Position numbers and translations under genes: made by a program. Of a stretch of 60,941 bases of DNA, positions 43,691-52,973 are shown piece by piece (the first letter of the stretch is position 1; each line of letters begins with the position of its first letter). Origin of the DNA: Bacillota bacterium (GTDB lineage Bacteria > Bacillota > Sulfobacillia > Fermentithermobacillales > Fermentithermobacillaceae); assembly GCA_012841065.1 (NCBI GenBank), contig DUVI01000024.1:1-60941 (forward strand). Reading direction: 5' to 3'. The notes beneath the pieces were generated by a model. That model saw only the letters and a list, made by a program, of their open reading frames with translations, did not search any database and was not told where the DNA came from.

Positions 43691-44956
43691 ATGGAGATAA
43701 TGTCAGAGTTCTTTATTACCGGTGGGAACAGACTCGAGGGAGATATTGCAGTTAGCGGCGGAAAAAACGCAGTGCTTCCTATCATGGCCGCTTCGGTAAT
43801 GGCACGCACACCATGTGTGTTGCATAATGCTCCGGACCTTGTCGACGTGAGGGTAATGTCGGACATCTTGCGTAGCCTCGGGACTGTGGTGGAAAGGGTA
43901 AACTCAGGTCGGTCCTTGTACATCGATCCGTCCAACATCAACAGTTGGGTGGTTGATGAAACTCTCATGAGGCAAGTCAGGTCGTCAATATTCCTCATAG
44001 GCCCTCTGGTGGCCCGGACGGGGAAAGCTATTGTATCATATCCCGGAGGATGTGACATCGGCCAACGACCCATCGACCAACACTTAAAGGGGCTATCAGC
44101 CCTGGGTGTGGTTTTTGATGAAGCCCACGGCAACATTGCGGCAGAAGCACCTAAACTCCAAGGTGCTGACATTCACCTCGATATACCGTCTGTCGGCGCC
44201 ACTGAGAACATAATGATGTGTGCAACCTCAGCTGATGGAGTTACCGTGATCCGTAATGCCGCCAAGGAACCGGAAATTGTTGATCTACAGGGCTTCCTAA
44301 ATTCGATGGGCGCAAGGATACGGGGAGCGGGCACGGACGTAATACGAATAGAAGGTGTGGAGGCATTGAGAGGTTGTGAGCACATGGTGATGCCTGACAG
44401 GATAGAGGTTGGCACGCTGATGGTAGCGTCAGCCATAACTGCAGGGGATATATACATCAGCAACGCCGTAGCTGAACATGTTCAGGCTGTTACGTCTAAA
44501 CTAAGGGAAGTAGGGATGACAGTATCTATCCTGAACAAGGGTATCCGTGTGACAGGCTCACATAGGCGCAGGCCAACCGATGTCAAGACCCTGCCCTATC
44601 CAGGATTTCCTACTGACATGCAGCCACAAATGATGGCTTTGCTGTCCATTGCAGAAGGCACATCGGTTATCAGCGAAACAGTTTTTGAATCCCGGTTCAA
44701 GCAGGCTGAGGAGTTAGGAAGGATGGGGGCCCGGATCCGCACAGAAGGCAGAACTGCTATAATAAAAGGCGTGCCACGTCTGTCAGGCGCTCGTGTGGTA
44801 TCCACAGACCTGCGTTCAGGCGCCTCGTTGGTGCTTGCAGGATTGGCAGCCCAAGGCACAACCATTGTCTCAGGTATCGAGCATGTGGACCGGGGATATG
44901 AGCGCCTTGAGAGCAAACTGGCTGCATTGGGGGCTAAAATAACCAGGCAAGAATGA
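43691..44956 (+). CDS. murA: UDP-GlcNAc 1-carboxyvinyltransferase MurA
   Basis: MurA makes the first committed precursor, enolpyruvyl-UDP-GlcNAc, and is the fosfomycin target. The 421-aa product has EFFITGGNRLEGDIAVSGGKNAV-type start, the catalytic loop YPGGCDIGQRPIDQHL with Cys present (the fosfomycin-sensitive form), SVGATENIMMCAT, PYPGFPTDMQPQMMALL and SGIEHVDRGYERLESKL. ATG 43691 is used; ATG 43700 is nearly as good. It stands between murC and ftsQ, where many clostridia have murB. Confidence 0.96.
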   Translation: MEIMSEFFITGGNRLEGDIAVSGGKNAVLPIMAASVMARTPCVLHNAPDLVDVRVMSDILRSLGTVVERVNSGRSLYIDPSNINSWVVDETLMRQVRSSIFLIGPLVARTGKAIVSYPGGCDIGQRPIDQHLKGLSALGVVFDEAHGNIAAEAPKLQGADIHLDIPSVGATENIMMCATSADGVTVIRNAAKEPEIVDLQGFLNSMGARIRGAGTDVIRIEGVEALRGCEHMVMPDRIEVGTLMVASAITAGDIYISNAVAEHVQAVTSKLREVGMTVSILNKGIRVTGSHRRRPTDVKTLPYPGFPTDMQPQMMALLSIAEGTSVISETVFESRFKQAEELGRMGARIRTEGRTAIIKGVPRLSGARVVSTDLRSGASLVLAGLAAQGTTIVSGIEHVDRGYERLESKLAALGAKITRQE

Positions 44957-44973
44957 GGTTTTCGTAAGTACCT

Positions 44974-45732
44974 ATGGGACACAAAAGGGCAAACACCCGG
45001 AGAAGAACAAGTGAGTCAGAAGAATGGGCTGAAGGGACAGGCGCGGGTTCGCCTTGGTCCTTGGTGATGGTTTTTTTCTTTCTGACAAGCGTGTTCCTGT
45101 TCCTGAGATCTCCGTATTTCTCGGTTAGGAATTACATTATCACCGGGGCGAACAGGGTGCCCCATGACGAGATCATTGCTAGATGCAGTCAGAAATCCTC
45201 TAATATTTTCGATTTTGATTTGGACAAGGCTGAAAAGACAATCCAATCGTCGCCGTGGATAAAACAGGTGCGTTGTGCCAGGAAACTCCCAAATACGATC
45301 ATGATCGATATTGTCGAGCGTATACCGGTTGCCTTTGCGCCGGTGGACGGCAAAATATGGCTTGTCGATGCCGACGGGCGCGTGCTCCAGGAAGATGACG
45401 GGGTCTTCAGCGACCTGATCGCCCTTACAGGAATCCAGGGCGTGCTTGCCCCCGGTCAGTTTCTCGGGCCCGAATATGAGTGGGGCCTCAAGATCATAGC
45501 AGGTCTCGGCCCTGTGTCCCGGAGCAAAGTGATCGAACTCAATATCGAAGGCGAAGAGTGCACCCTTATACTCGATGACAGCTGCGTTGTTTTCATGGGT
45601 GAGTACGAATCCAACGCTGAGTTCAGAATAGGGCTGCTTGAATCAATCATCGCCGAACTGGAAGAACAAGGCCAGCTTGCCGAGTATATTGATTTGCGCT
45701 TCGATAAACACGCAGTTAAACTCAGATTATAG
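44974..45732 (+). CDS. ftsQ: Cell division protein FtsQ/DivIB
   Basis: FtsQ/DivIB is a bitopic membrane protein of the divisome that joins FtsL and FtsB/DivIC. The 252-aa product has a polar cytosolic start, one helix (about 28-48), a POTRA domain (about 52-120, NYIITGANRVPHDEIIARCS, IKQVRCARKLPNTIMIDIVE) and the FtsQ domain VDADGRVLQEDD with the ending AEYIDLRFDKHAVKL. Start ATG 44974. The 12-base gap to the next gene suggests one operon. Confidence 0.9.
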   Translation: MGHKRANTRRRTSESEEWAEGTGAGSPWSLVMVFFFLTSVFLFLRSPYFSVRNYIITGANRVPHDEIIARCSQKSSNIFDFDLDKAEKTIQSSPWIKQVRCARKLPNTIMIDIVERIPVAFAPVDGKIWLVDADGRVLQEDDGVFSDLIALTGIQGVLAPGQFLGPEYEWGLKIIAGLGPVSRSKVIELNIEGEECTLILDDSCVVFMGEYESNAEFRIGLLESIIAELEEQGQLAEYIDLRFDKHAVKLRL

Positions 45733-45744
45733 GAGGAAGGAGGG

Positions 45745-46470
45745 ATGACCACTGTGAGTCGTCGTGGTTCCCAGGTAGCACTCACCATCATCTTCGTTTT
45801 ATTTGGTTTCATGCTAGCCACTCAGCTTAGAGTGCGGCCATCTTCACCTGCAAACGTTCCTTACCAGCGGGCAGAAGAACTGTCCATGCTCCTGAGTGCT
45901 ACAGAAGAAGAAAGGGACCGTTTAAGGGACGAAGTGAGGATGTTAAGGGATCAGATTGCCGAAGCAATGGTGGCCAGTGAGAGCCAGGTCAAAGTGTTAC
46001 AGGAAGAACTGCTTAAAGCCAGGGTTATGGCAGGGCTGACCGAAGTCAAAGGCCCTGGAATCACCGTTGAAATGAATGATGCCAAGAAGGAAACCGGGGC
46101 AGGCCAAGATCCCAATCTTTTCATCATCCATGATGACGACATCCTGGCAGTGGTGAATGAACTTCTGGCTTCAGGAGCAGAAGCAATAGCCATCAACAAC
46201 CAACGGGTTGTGGCAACCACAGAGATCCGTTGCGCCGGCGCAGTATTCATGATCAATGGCGTAAGGCTGGCCCCGCCACTCAAAATCCAAGCGATAGGCG
46301 ATCCTGAAACGTTGTACAATGCCCTGAAGATGCGCGGGGGAGTCGTGGACAACCTCTCGTTTTGGGGGATTGATGTAAAGATCAAGACGGAGCAAGAGCT
46401 TGTCCTGCCGGCTTACACTGGGTCACTCAATTTTAAGTTTGCAAAACCACATCAAAGAGAGGGATCGTAA
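45745..46470 (+). CDS. DUF881 (YlxW/YlxX-type) envelope protein
   Basis: The 241-aa product has one membrane helix (about 10-27), a coiled coil (about 43-90, TEEERDRLRDEVRMLRDQI) and a soluble domain containing GPGITVEMNDAKK, FIIHDDDILAVVNELLASGAE, AIAINNQRVVATTEIRCAG and GDPETLYNALKMRGG. These are DUF881 signatures. The family sits between ftsQ and ftsZ in spore-forming Bacillota and its role is not defined; membrane topology suggests an extracytoplasmic action near the division site. AGGAGGAAGGAGGG precedes ATG 45745. Confidence 0.92.
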   Translation: MTTVSRRGSQVALTIIFVLFGFMLATQLRVRPSSPANVPYQRAEELSMLLSATEEERDRLRDEVRMLRDQIAEAMVASESQVKVLQEELLKARVMAGLTEVKGPGITVEMNDAKKETGAGQDPNLFIIHDDDILAVVNELLASGAEAIAINNQRVVATTEIRCAGAVFMINGVRLAPPLKIQAIGDPETLYNALKMRGGVVDNLSFWGIDVKIKTEQELVLPAYTGSLNFKFAKPHQREGS

Positions 46471-46841
46471 TGTGGTATCTCTTGGCAGCCTTGTTTATCG
46501 GCATTATAGTGGGGCTTAATGTTCCATGGACGATTCCCGCAATAATTGCACGTTATCTGGCAGTGGCGCTCCTGGCCGGGGTAGACACATCCCTGGGAGG
46601 CCTGCGGGCAAGCCTTGAAGGGGACTTCGATATCGTAATCTTCGTCACGGGCTTCCTCGGCAACACTGTCCTGGCCGCGGCGTTTGTTTACATTGGCGAT
46701 GTTTTGGGCATAGAATTATACCTTGCTGCAGTTGTGGCACTCGGAGTGAGGATATTTAACAACCTAGGCCTAATAAGACGACATTACTTGAAGGAATGGA
46801 TGGGGGAAAAAAGCACAACCCCGGCCAATGGTGAAGGTTAA
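46470..46841 (+). CDS. sbp: Small basic protein Sbp (DUF1290)
   Basis: The 123-aa product has four probable membrane helices. Typical parts are GLNVPWTIPAIIARYLAVAL, AGVDTSLGGLRASLEGDFD and GVRIFNNLGLIRRHYLKEW. Sbp lies next to ftsZ in Bacillus subtilis and clostridia; its function is unknown. Start overlaps the stop of the DUF881 gene (TAATG), so the two are translationally coupled. Confidence 0.92.
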   Translation: MWYLLAALFIGIIVGLNVPWTIPAIIARYLAVALLAGVDTSLGGLRASLEGDFDIVIFVTGFLGNTVLAAAFVYIGDVLGIELYLAAVVALGVRIFNNLGLIRRHYLKEWMGEKSTTPANGEG

Positions 46842-46886
46842 TAGAGAGTAGATGTGGAAAGTATAGCTGACCGGGAGGGGAGTTGT

Positions 46887-47951
46887 GTGGCAATGGTAGA
46901 AGAGCAACCCAGATATGCAAATCTACAAGTAGTCGGTGTGGGGGGAGGCGGAACCAACGCAGTTAACCGCATGATTGAAGCAGGAGTCAAGGGAGTGGAG
47001 TTTATCTGCATCAACACCGATGCTCAATCCCTTAATTTGTCCAAGGCCCCGGAGAAAATTCAGATAGGACAAACTCTTACCAGAGGATTGGGAGCAGGTG
47101 CCAACCCGGAAGTGGGGCAAAAGGCCGCGGCAGAATCCAGGGATGACATTTTGGAGCACCTTAAAGGAGCAGATATGGTGTTCATAACCGCAGGCATGGG
47201 CGGGGGAACGGGTACAGGCGGAGCTCCCATTGTCGCTCAAGCTGCCAAGGAAGTGGGTGCATTAACCGTTGGTGTTGTGACAAAACCTTTCTCCTTTGAA
47301 GGACGCCGGAGAATGGCAGTTGCTCTGGAAGGTATTGAAAAACTGCGTGAGTGCGTAGATACACTGATAGTCATACCCAATGACAGGCTGCTGCAAGTGC
47401 TAGACCAAAGCGCTTCGATTTTGGATGCGTTCAAAGTTGCCGACGATGTGCTTCGCCACGGCGTCCAAGGCATCTCGGATCTGGTATGCGTTCCCGGACT
47501 TATTAACCTGGACTTTGCCGATGTCAGGACCATAATGATGGACACAGGTTCAGCGCTTATGGGCATAGGCATGGCACATGGTGAGAACAAAGCTAAAGAA
47601 GCCGCCATGCAAGCTATTGCCAGCCCACTGCTTGAAGCAACTATAGAAGGGGCAAAAGGTGTGCTGATGAACGTTACCGGCGGGCCTGATCTCGGCATTT
47701 TCGAAGTTAACGAGGCTGCCGAAATTGTAATGCAATCCGCAGATGAAGATGCCACCATTATTTTCGGCGCTGTCATAAATGAGGAGTTTGAAGATACCAT
47801 ACAGATAACGGTGATTGCCACCGGTTTTGACAACGCCCCGGGAAGGAGGCCACTCGGAAAGAAGGAGCCTCTCTTGAAAATGGAAACAAAAGATTTGCTC
47901 GAGGTTCCAACTTTCCTGAGAAGGGCAAGAACCCATGAAAAGCCTCGGTAA
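46887..47951 (+). CDS. ftsZ: Cell division GTPase FtsZ
   Basis: FtsZ is the tubulin-like protein of the division ring. The 354-aa product has [30 protein letters not shown], the tubulin signature [28 protein letters not shown], the T7-loop [13 protein letters not shown] and the C-terminal domain. The linker and tail are short, ending in the conserved peptide [11 protein letters not shown] that binds membrane tethers. GTG 46887 stands six bases after GGGAGGGG (46873-46880). ftsA is not adjacent; it is absent from this cluster. Confidence 0.97.
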   Translation: MAMVEEQPRYANLQVVGVGGGGTNAVNRMIEAGVKGVEFICINTDAQSLNLSKAPEKIQIGQTLTRGLGAGANPEVGQKAAAESRDDILEHLKGADMVFITAGMGGGTGTGGAPIVAQAAKEVGALTVGVVTKPFSFEGRRRMAVALEGIEKLRECVDTLIVIPNDRLLQVLDQSASILDAFKVADDVLRHGVQGISDLVCVPGLINLDFADVRTIMMDTGSALMGIGMAHGENKAKEAAMQAIASPLLEATIEGAKGVLMNVTGGPDLGIFEVNEAAEIVMQSADEDATIIFGAVINEEFEDTIQITVIATGFDNAPGRRPLGKKEPLLKMETKDLLEVPTFLRRARTHEKPR

Positions 47952-48071
47952 ATAGCATTCTAAGTAAGAAACACATAGTTACATATTTCGCACTTCCACC
48001 CCTGTATGATCTGACTTGGGTAATAAACCCGGACAGACATGAATATCCATGTCCATACGGGGTGTTGGAGC

Positions 48072-48968
48072 ATGAAGAGCTATATCTATGTGGACGTGCT
48101 ATTTTTTGTTAATCTAGTAGTCAACTATGTGATGCTTCTGGCTGCGGGAAAAATGACAGATACACCGGTCAAAGGCAAGAGGATTGCCCTTGTGTCCTGC
48201 CTGGGTGCTTTGTACTCAGTGTCCGCTCTGGTCCTACCTTTCCAACCCCTTTTTGGTTTCCCCGCCCGGATAGCTGTGGGCCTCTTAATGGTTAACCTCT
48301 CATATCCTGAAGCCCGGGGAATTTCGTTCGTTTACCTTGCAGCTTCTTTCTACGCATGCTCCATCCTGGTTGCAGGTACAGCTATGGCGCTCCAAATGTG
48401 GGGGAAGCCCGCTTTAGCTTGGTTCAGCGCATACTACCCAAGTGCCCGCTGGTGGATCTTAGCACTGGCGTTAGGCCTGGTTGTTGCAGCTTGCTTTGTA
48501 TGGAAGGCATTGAGTTTCTCAACCGCCCGGCAATTTCCGCTCATGCAAGTGGAAATAGCTTTGGATGGGCGAAGGATATCTGTAACGGGTATGGTTGACA
48601 CCGGAAATCACTTGAGAGATCCGGTTTCGGGGCTACCTGTAGTTGTAGTCGACTGGGACTCGCTGAAACCCATCATGCCCCAAGAAGTGTCTCACTTCTT
48701 CCTGTCTACTTGGGATCTGGTTACAGCAAACCTGGCTGAATCAGCGGTAGGGAAGCGGCTCAGGCTGATTCCCTATACCAGTGTGTCAGGCGACAGAGGA
48801 GTTTTGCCCGGTTTCAAGCCAGATGCGCTGTATCTCACCGGCAGACAAGGCAGGTTCAAGAAAGCGGCCGTGATAGGCGTATCGGGAAAACCCTTAAGCC
48901 ACCAGGGTCTGTATCAAGCGTTGTTGCATCCCGAACTCGTGAATGCTCAGGGAGGTGTTTTAATTTGA
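48072..48968 (+). CDS. spoIIGA: SigE-processing peptidase SpoIIGA
   Basis: SpoIIGA is the septal membrane aspartic protease that cuts the pro-sequence from pro-SigE after a SpoIIR signal from the forespore. The 298-aa product has five predicted N-terminal helices (about 1-160), then a soluble domain with the catalytic motif [20 protein letters not shown] (Asp in DTG), ending with [23 protein letters not shown] 48072 has GGAG just before it; upstream in-frame ATG 48039 is less likely. TATGAT (48005-48010) is a possible -10, but no good -35 at normal spacing was found; spoIIG promoters in Bacillus use abnormal spacing and Spo0A. sigE overlaps its end. Confidence 0.93.
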   Translation: MKSYIYVDVLFFVNLVVNYVMLLAAGKMTDTPVKGKRIALVSCLGALYSVSALVLPFQPLFGFPARIAVGLLMVNLSYPEARGISFVYLAASFYACSILVAGTAMALQMWGKPALAWFSAYYPSARWWILALALGLVVAACFVWKALSFSTARQFPLMQVEIALDGRRISVTGMVDTGNHLRDPVSGLPVVVVDWDSLKPIMPQEVSHFFLSTWDLVTANLAESAVGKRLRLIPYTSVSGDRGVLPGFKPDALYLTGRQGRFKKAAVIGVSGKPLSHQGLYQALLHPELVNAQGGVLI

Positions 48969-49696
48969 ACCTGATGTCATGGAATGATTTCAAACTAACG
49001 CTTTCCTTGAAATGGGCACGCCTGATTGCCAGATTAGGCTTACAAGGCAGGATAGACTATATAGGAGGGACTGAAGCACTGCCTCCGCCCCTGTCACAGG
49101 AAGAAGAGAGCCATTTGCTGGCGCAACTCACTGACGGAAGCCCTGATGTAAGGTCTACCCTGATTGAAAGAAATCTAAGGCTTGTGGTGTATATAGCGAA
49201 GAAATTCGAAAGCACGGGAATCCCCTTAGACGATTTGGTGTCCATTGGTTCGATCGGGCTGATAAAAGCAGTGTCAACGTTTGATGTAAGCAAAAACATC
49301 AGGTTGGCTACATACGCTTCCAAGTGCATTGAAAATGAGATTTTGATGTATTTGCGACGTACCATGAAAACAAAATCTGAGATCTCTTTCGATGAGCCTT
49401 TGAATGTTGACGGCGAAGGCAATGAGCTTTGCCTGGCAGATGTCAAAGGCACCCCCCCGGATGTGATCTATTGCGATCTTGAAAAAGAAGACGACAGGGA
49501 AATCCTCAGGCTGGTGCTGAACCGGCTGCCCTGGCGTGAAAGAACCATTGTGGATCTGCGATACGGCCTAAAAGACGGCGTTGAGCGTACTCAAAAACAA
49601 GTGGCGGACATGTTGGGTATTTCCCAGTCGTATATCTCCCGCTTGGAGAAGAAAATCATGCAAAAACTGCACAAAGACATTGTCAATCTGCAATAG
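48965..49696 (+). CDS. sigE: RNA polymerase sporulation sigma factor SigE
   Basis: SigE is the first mother-cell sigma factor. The 243-aa product carries an N-terminal pro-sequence of about 31 residues ending in the conserved processing site [13 protein letters not shown]. Then come sigma region 2 ([59 protein letters not shown]), region 3, and region 4 with the helix-turn-helix [23 protein letters not shown] 48965 follows GGGAGGTG; ATG 48974 would shorten the pro-sequence by three residues. The start overlaps the spoIIGA stop. Confidence 0.96.
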   Translation: MNLMSWNDFKLTLSLKWARLIARLGLQGRIDYIGGTEALPPPLSQEEESHLLAQLTDGSPDVRSTLIERNLRLVVYIAKKFESTGIPLDDLVSIGSIGLIKAVSTFDVSKNIRLATYASKCIENEILMYLRRTMKTKSEISFDEPLNVDGEGNELCLADVKGTPPDVIYCDLEKEDDREILRLVLNRLPWRERTIVDLRYGLKDGVERTQKQVADMLGISQSYISRLEKKIMQKLHKDIVNLQ

Positions 49697-49722
49697 AAAC
49701 GCAACATAAGCTTGGCCACATT

Positions 49723-49752
49723 GTATAACCCCTGGTAATCGAGGCAATACTT
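49723..49752 (+). promoter_or_regulatory. SigF-type (forespore) promoter of sigG-spoIIR
   Basis: GTATA (49723-49727), 15 bases, then GGCAATACTT (49743-49752). This matches the published SigF consensus GYWTA-N15/16-GGHRANAMTW at every position. Transcription would start near 49760, which supports the TTG 49808 start of sigG. SigG could also use this site, as the two consensus sequences are close. Confidence 0.82.
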
Positions 49753-49807
49753 TTTATGAGTGAGTTCAACACAAACTGGCAATTCGGCAACCGGGGGGAG
49801 AAGTGGC

Positions 49808-50581
49808 TTGTACAAAGTTGAAATCTGCGGAGTAAACACCAGCAAGCTTCCCGTCCTGTCTTCAGCACAAATGCGGGACCTGTTCATTGCCAAGCAGAAC
49901 GGTGACCCCACTGCACGCGAAAAACTTGTCAACGGCAACCTGAGGCTGGTTCTAAGTGTAATCCAGCGCTTTTCCAACCGGGGAGAATACGTAGACGACC
50001 TCTTCCAGGTAGGGTGTATCGGACTCATTAAGGCCATCGACAATTTTGACCTCAGCCAGAATGTAAAATTTTCCACTTATGCTGTGCCCATGATAATAGG
50101 TGAAATAAAGAGGTACCTGAGAGACAACAACCCCATCCGTGTATCCAGGTCTCTCCGGGATACTGCCTACAGGGCACTTCAGACCCGCGATTCCCTCGTC
50201 GCCAAGTTGGGCAGGGAACCTTCAATGAAGGAAATCTCTGAGCAGCTTAACACTCCTGAGGACGAAATCGTGTACGCCCTTGATGCAATTCAGGAACCAA
50301 TCAGTCTATTTGAGCCTGTTTATCACGACGGCGGCGACCCAATATACGTAATGGACCAGGTAAAGGATGAAAAGGGTGAAGATTCTGCATGGGTGCAGGA
50401 AATATCCATCAATGAATCCATTCAGAAATTATCCCAGCGGGAACAGGCAATAATAAGAATGAGATTTTTTGAAGGAAAGACTCAAATGGAGGTTGCGGAG
50501 GAAATCGGGATTTCCCAGGCGCAGGTTTCGAGACTTGAAAAGGCAGCGTTGATACAGATGAGACAACATCTGTTCCTTTAG
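49808..50581 (+). CDS. sigG: RNA polymerase sporulation sigma factor SigG
   Basis: SigG is the late forespore sigma factor. The 257-aa product starts YKVEICGVNTSKLPVLSS, the invariant SigG N terminus that contains the anti-sigma-related sequence. Region 2 reads GNLRLVLSVIQRFSNRG, DDLFQVGCIGLIKAIDNFDL and KFSTYAVPMIIGEIKRYLRD; region 3 follows and region 4 has FFEGKTQMEVAEEIGISQAQ. TTG 49808 is seven bases after GGGGAG. A SigF-type promoter lies 56 bases upstream, as expected for this gene. spoIIR follows after 16 bases. Confidence 0.97.
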   Translation: MYKVEICGVNTSKLPVLSSAQMRDLFIAKQNGDPTAREKLVNGNLRLVLSVIQRFSNRGEYVDDLFQVGCIGLIKAIDNFDLSQNVKFSTYAVPMIIGEIKRYLRDNNPIRVSRSLRDTAYRALQTRDSLVAKLGREPSMKEISEQLNTPEDEIVYALDAIQEPISLFEPVYHDGGDPIYVMDQVKDEKGEDSAWVQEISINESIQKLSQREQAIIRMRFFEGKTQMEVAEEIGISQAQVSRLEKAALIQMRQHLFL

Positions 50582-50597
50582 GATAGGGGGGTAGCAC

Positions 50598-51323
50598 ATG
50601 GCAAACAGGATCAGAAAGGGTCTTATTGACGCAGTAGTGCTTGCGGTGGTCGCAGGGGTTATCCTTGGTGCAGGTTGGGCTATGGCCCGGGCTTACGATA
50701 CACGTAAAGCCTACACTCCTACCAATCTGATTAGATTGCACATAATAGGCAATTCAGATTCGGTAGAAGATCAAGAAGTCAAACTCAACGTGCGAGACTC
50801 AATTGTGGACGCCTTTGGGCCACACTTGATAGACGCAGAAAACGCACAACAGGCTGAAAAAATGCTGGAGGAGTTGTTACCGGAAGTCGAGCATACAGCG
50901 AACAAGTGCTTAGCAGAGTCTGGAATGCCGTATGATGCCAGGGCTAAACTGGGGACTGTATTCTTCCCTGACAAGTACTATGAAGAGTCGTCAGGAGAGC
51001 CGGTACTCTTGCCTGCGGGCCCTTACAAGTCGCTGCAGATAATTCTTGGATCGGGTAAGGGAAATAACTGGTGGTGCGTCATGTATCCTCCTATGTGTTT
51101 CATAGACATCGTAAGGCAAACTGATGGCGTTGAAGCAGCTACCGGCTCCTTACAGGGTGTTTTGGTCGATGATGACCGTTATGTGCTCATTGATGAACAA
51201 TCCCTCAATGAAGTGGAAACCGAATTGAGGTTCCTCATCCTTGACCTGCTGGAAAAGGGCAGACGTGCCTTGTCCGTAGTATTCTCCTCGAGATTCGGCC
51301 CCCGCACCGGTTCCCAACCTTAA
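50598..51323 (+). CDS. spoIIR: Stage II sporulation signal protein SpoIIR
   Basis: SpoIIR is made in the forespore, exported across the septal space and activates SpoIIGA so that pro-SigE is processed. The 241-aa product has a signal anchor (about 10-28, AVVLAVVAGVILGAGWAMA), then NLIRLHIIGNSDSVEDQEVK, which is the family signature, LGTVFFPDKYYEES, PAGPYKSLQIILGSGKGNNW and WCVMYPPMCFID. AGGATAGGGGGG precedes ATG 50598. It lies directly behind sigG and probably shares its SigF promoter. In Bacillus subtilis it is a separate transcription unit far from spoIIG. Confidence 0.95.
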   Translation: MANRIRKGLIDAVVLAVVAGVILGAGWAMARAYDTRKAYTPTNLIRLHIIGNSDSVEDQEVKLNVRDSIVDAFGPHLIDAENAQQAEKMLEELLPEVEHTANKCLAESGMPYDARAKLGTVFFPDKYYEESSGEPVLLPAGPYKSLQIILGSGKGNNWWCVMYPPMCFIDIVRQTDGVEAATGSLQGVLVDDDRYVLIDEQSLNEVETELRFLILDLLEKGRRALSVVFSSRFGPRTGSQP

Positions 51324-51388
51324 GAAAAGACAACCCTCATATACAACTCAGACGCCCCTGGGCAATATACTATTTAGGGGTGTTTCCC

Positions 51389-51649
51389 TTGATCCGGGCA
51401 TCTGATCTGTCAATGCGCGAAGTGATCAATACAACCGATGGGCGCCGTTTGGGCAATATCGTCGACGTGGAACTGGACCTTTCCACAGGCAAGATAGTGG
51501 CTGTAATCGTGCCCGGCCAATCGAAAGCCTTCGGACTCTTTGGATACGGAGACGATTATGTTATTCCCTGGGACAGCATCAAAAAGATCGGGGAAGATGT
51601 GATCCTTGTAGAACTCTCAGATCGTTACCTCAGGCGTTCAAACAGGTAG
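51389..51649 (+). CDS. ylmC: YlmC/YmxH-family PRC-barrel sporulation protein
   Basis: The 86-aa product is a PRC-barrel protein. It starts IRASDLSMREVINTTDGRRL, has NIVDVELDLSTGKIVAVIVP and ends DYVIPWDSIKKIGEDVILVE. YlmC/YmxH proteins are conserved in spore formers next to ylmE or dapG; function is not known beyond a link to sporulation. TTG 51389 is eight bases after AGGGGTG. GTG 51380 lies inside that ribosome-binding sequence and is rejected as start. Confidence 0.9.
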   Translation: MIRASDLSMREVINTTDGRRLGNIVDVELDLSTGKIVAVIVPGQSKAFGLFGYGDDYVIPWDSIKKIGEDVILVELSDRYLRRSNR

Positions 51650-51665
51650 AACGCTTATACCCTCC

Positions 51666-51694
51666 TTGACTTGAGACTTTGGGTGGAATACTCT
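51666..51694 (+). promoter_or_regulatory. Possible promoter before the HlyD-like gene
   Basis: TTGACT (51666-51671), 17 bases, TACTCT (51689-51694). The -35 is good but the -10 matches only at three positions. Transcription would start within a few bases of ATG 51705, giving a nearly leaderless message, which agrees with the lack of a Shine-Dalgarno there. Confidence 0.3.
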
Positions 51695-51704
51695 CTTATT
51701 TAGT

Positions 51705-52973
51705 ATGGCAAAGCGAAAGAAGAGAACCAGAAGAAAGAAACTCAGTAACTACATTAAAAACCTGGCCATTGCACTGATCTTGGTGTTGTTTGGCCTGGTC
51801 TTGCTTTGGCCTTATATCAGATCCGCTTTTCTTCGCACAGTAGTGCCCATTGGCAGGGGCGTCGCGGGCGTACTAGATGAACGCGTTTCGGGAGACGCTA
51901 TGTTTTGCAGCGGGCAAACTGTGCTTGTGGCACCTGCGACAGGAACCATCAGGTTTACCGTAAAACACGGCGATTCAGTGCGTGTCGGCGACGTTATCGC
52001 CGAAATCGGCGACAAGGACGCACTTGCATCAGTCACTGAAAACCTGGCTTCCGCCCAAGCACAATTGCAGACCTACGAAGAGCAAACCGCTGACAGTTTC
52101 AGACAACTGGCGGGGAAAATACAGGAATGCTACGAAAAGGCAGTTAGCGCCTTCTTCGACATGCAAGTAGCTTTTGCCTCGGGGAATGCGTTGAACTACC
52201 TCGAAAAGCACGACACGTTCGACCGCGAGGTGGACGAGCTTTTCCAGAACAGAGCCAAACTTATGGATCTGGAGGACGAACGCTCCAGACTGGTGAGCCA
52301 GGTTGAAATCATGCAGCAAGTGGCATCCTCATCGTCCGTGAAAATCCTGGCTCCGGTCTCAGGCATATTCAGCGCTGATTTCATGGCCGTGGATTCCGAG
52401 TTGACTGCAGCCAATCTTGCTGGCATGGACGCCTCTCAGCTTTCAGTACTTGCCCGTGAGATAGAAGATGCCAGGGAATACCGGGTTGAAAACGGTCAGG
52501 AGGTAACTTATGGGGATGTGGTCGGACGCATAGTGTCGGGAGAAGATGTGAAATTCTGTTTAACTGTAAAGACCGAGCAGCGTCCTGACATTAAGCCCGG
52601 AAATAAGGTGTTGCTTGAGACGGCCGGCAACCAGCCGGTGTACTGCACCGTATCCGGTGTGACAGACGGAAAACCCCCAGGATACTCCATAATTTCAGGA
52701 GAAATCGATTATATTGCTCCCGACAAGTACGTGAGAACTTCCCACGCTTCGTTGATTACCCGCAGAGAGCAGGGTGTCATCGTCCCTGTCAAGAGTTTGT
52801 TAGATAAAGACGGCCAAACAGGTGTGCTCCTGGTTCAGAAAACCGTCGCGGTGTTCCACCCGGTTGATGTAAGGATGATACAAGGCGATAAAGCAGTAAT
52901 ACAAGGAATAAGTGAAACCAGTGAGATAGTGCTAAACGGGATCAAGTTCTTCGAAGGAAGGAGAGTCAGGTGA
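51705..52973 (+). CDS. HlyD-like membrane fusion/adaptor protein
   Basis: The 422-aa product has a very basic start (AKRKKRTRRKK), one membrane helix (about 20-38), a lipoyl/biotinyl-like half (TVLVAPATGTIRFTVKHGDS, VGDVIAEIGDKDALASVTEN), a coiled-coil hairpin (about 110-210), a second lipoyl half (VKILAPVSGIFSADF) and a beta-barrel end (KPGNKVLLETAGNQP, VIVPVKSLLDKDGQTGVLLV). This is the layout of HlyD adaptors, but no exporter gene is adjacent. In Bacillus the gene at this position is the unrelated ylmD. It overlaps ylmE by four bases, so a link to division or sporulation is possible; function is unknown. Confidence 0.82.
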   Translation: MAKRKKRTRRKKLSNYIKNLAIALILVLFGLVLLWPYIRSAFLRTVVPIGRGVAGVLDERVSGDAMFCSGQTVLVAPATGTIRFTVKHGDSVRVGDVIAEIGDKDALASVTENLASAQAQLQTYEEQTADSFRQLAGKIQECYEKAVSAFFDMQVAFASGNALNYLEKHDTFDREVDELFQNRAKLMDLEDERSRLVSQVEIMQQVASSSSVKILAPVSGIFSADFMAVDSELTAANLAGMDASQLSVLAREIEDAREYRVENGQEVTYGDVVGRIVSGEDVKFCLTVKTEQRPDIKPGNKVLLETAGNQPVYCTVSGVTDGKPPGYSIISGEIDYIAPDKYVRTSHASLITRREQGVIVPVKSLLDKDGQTGVLLVQKTVAVFHPVDVRMIQGDKAVIQGISETSEIVLNGIKFFEGRRVR

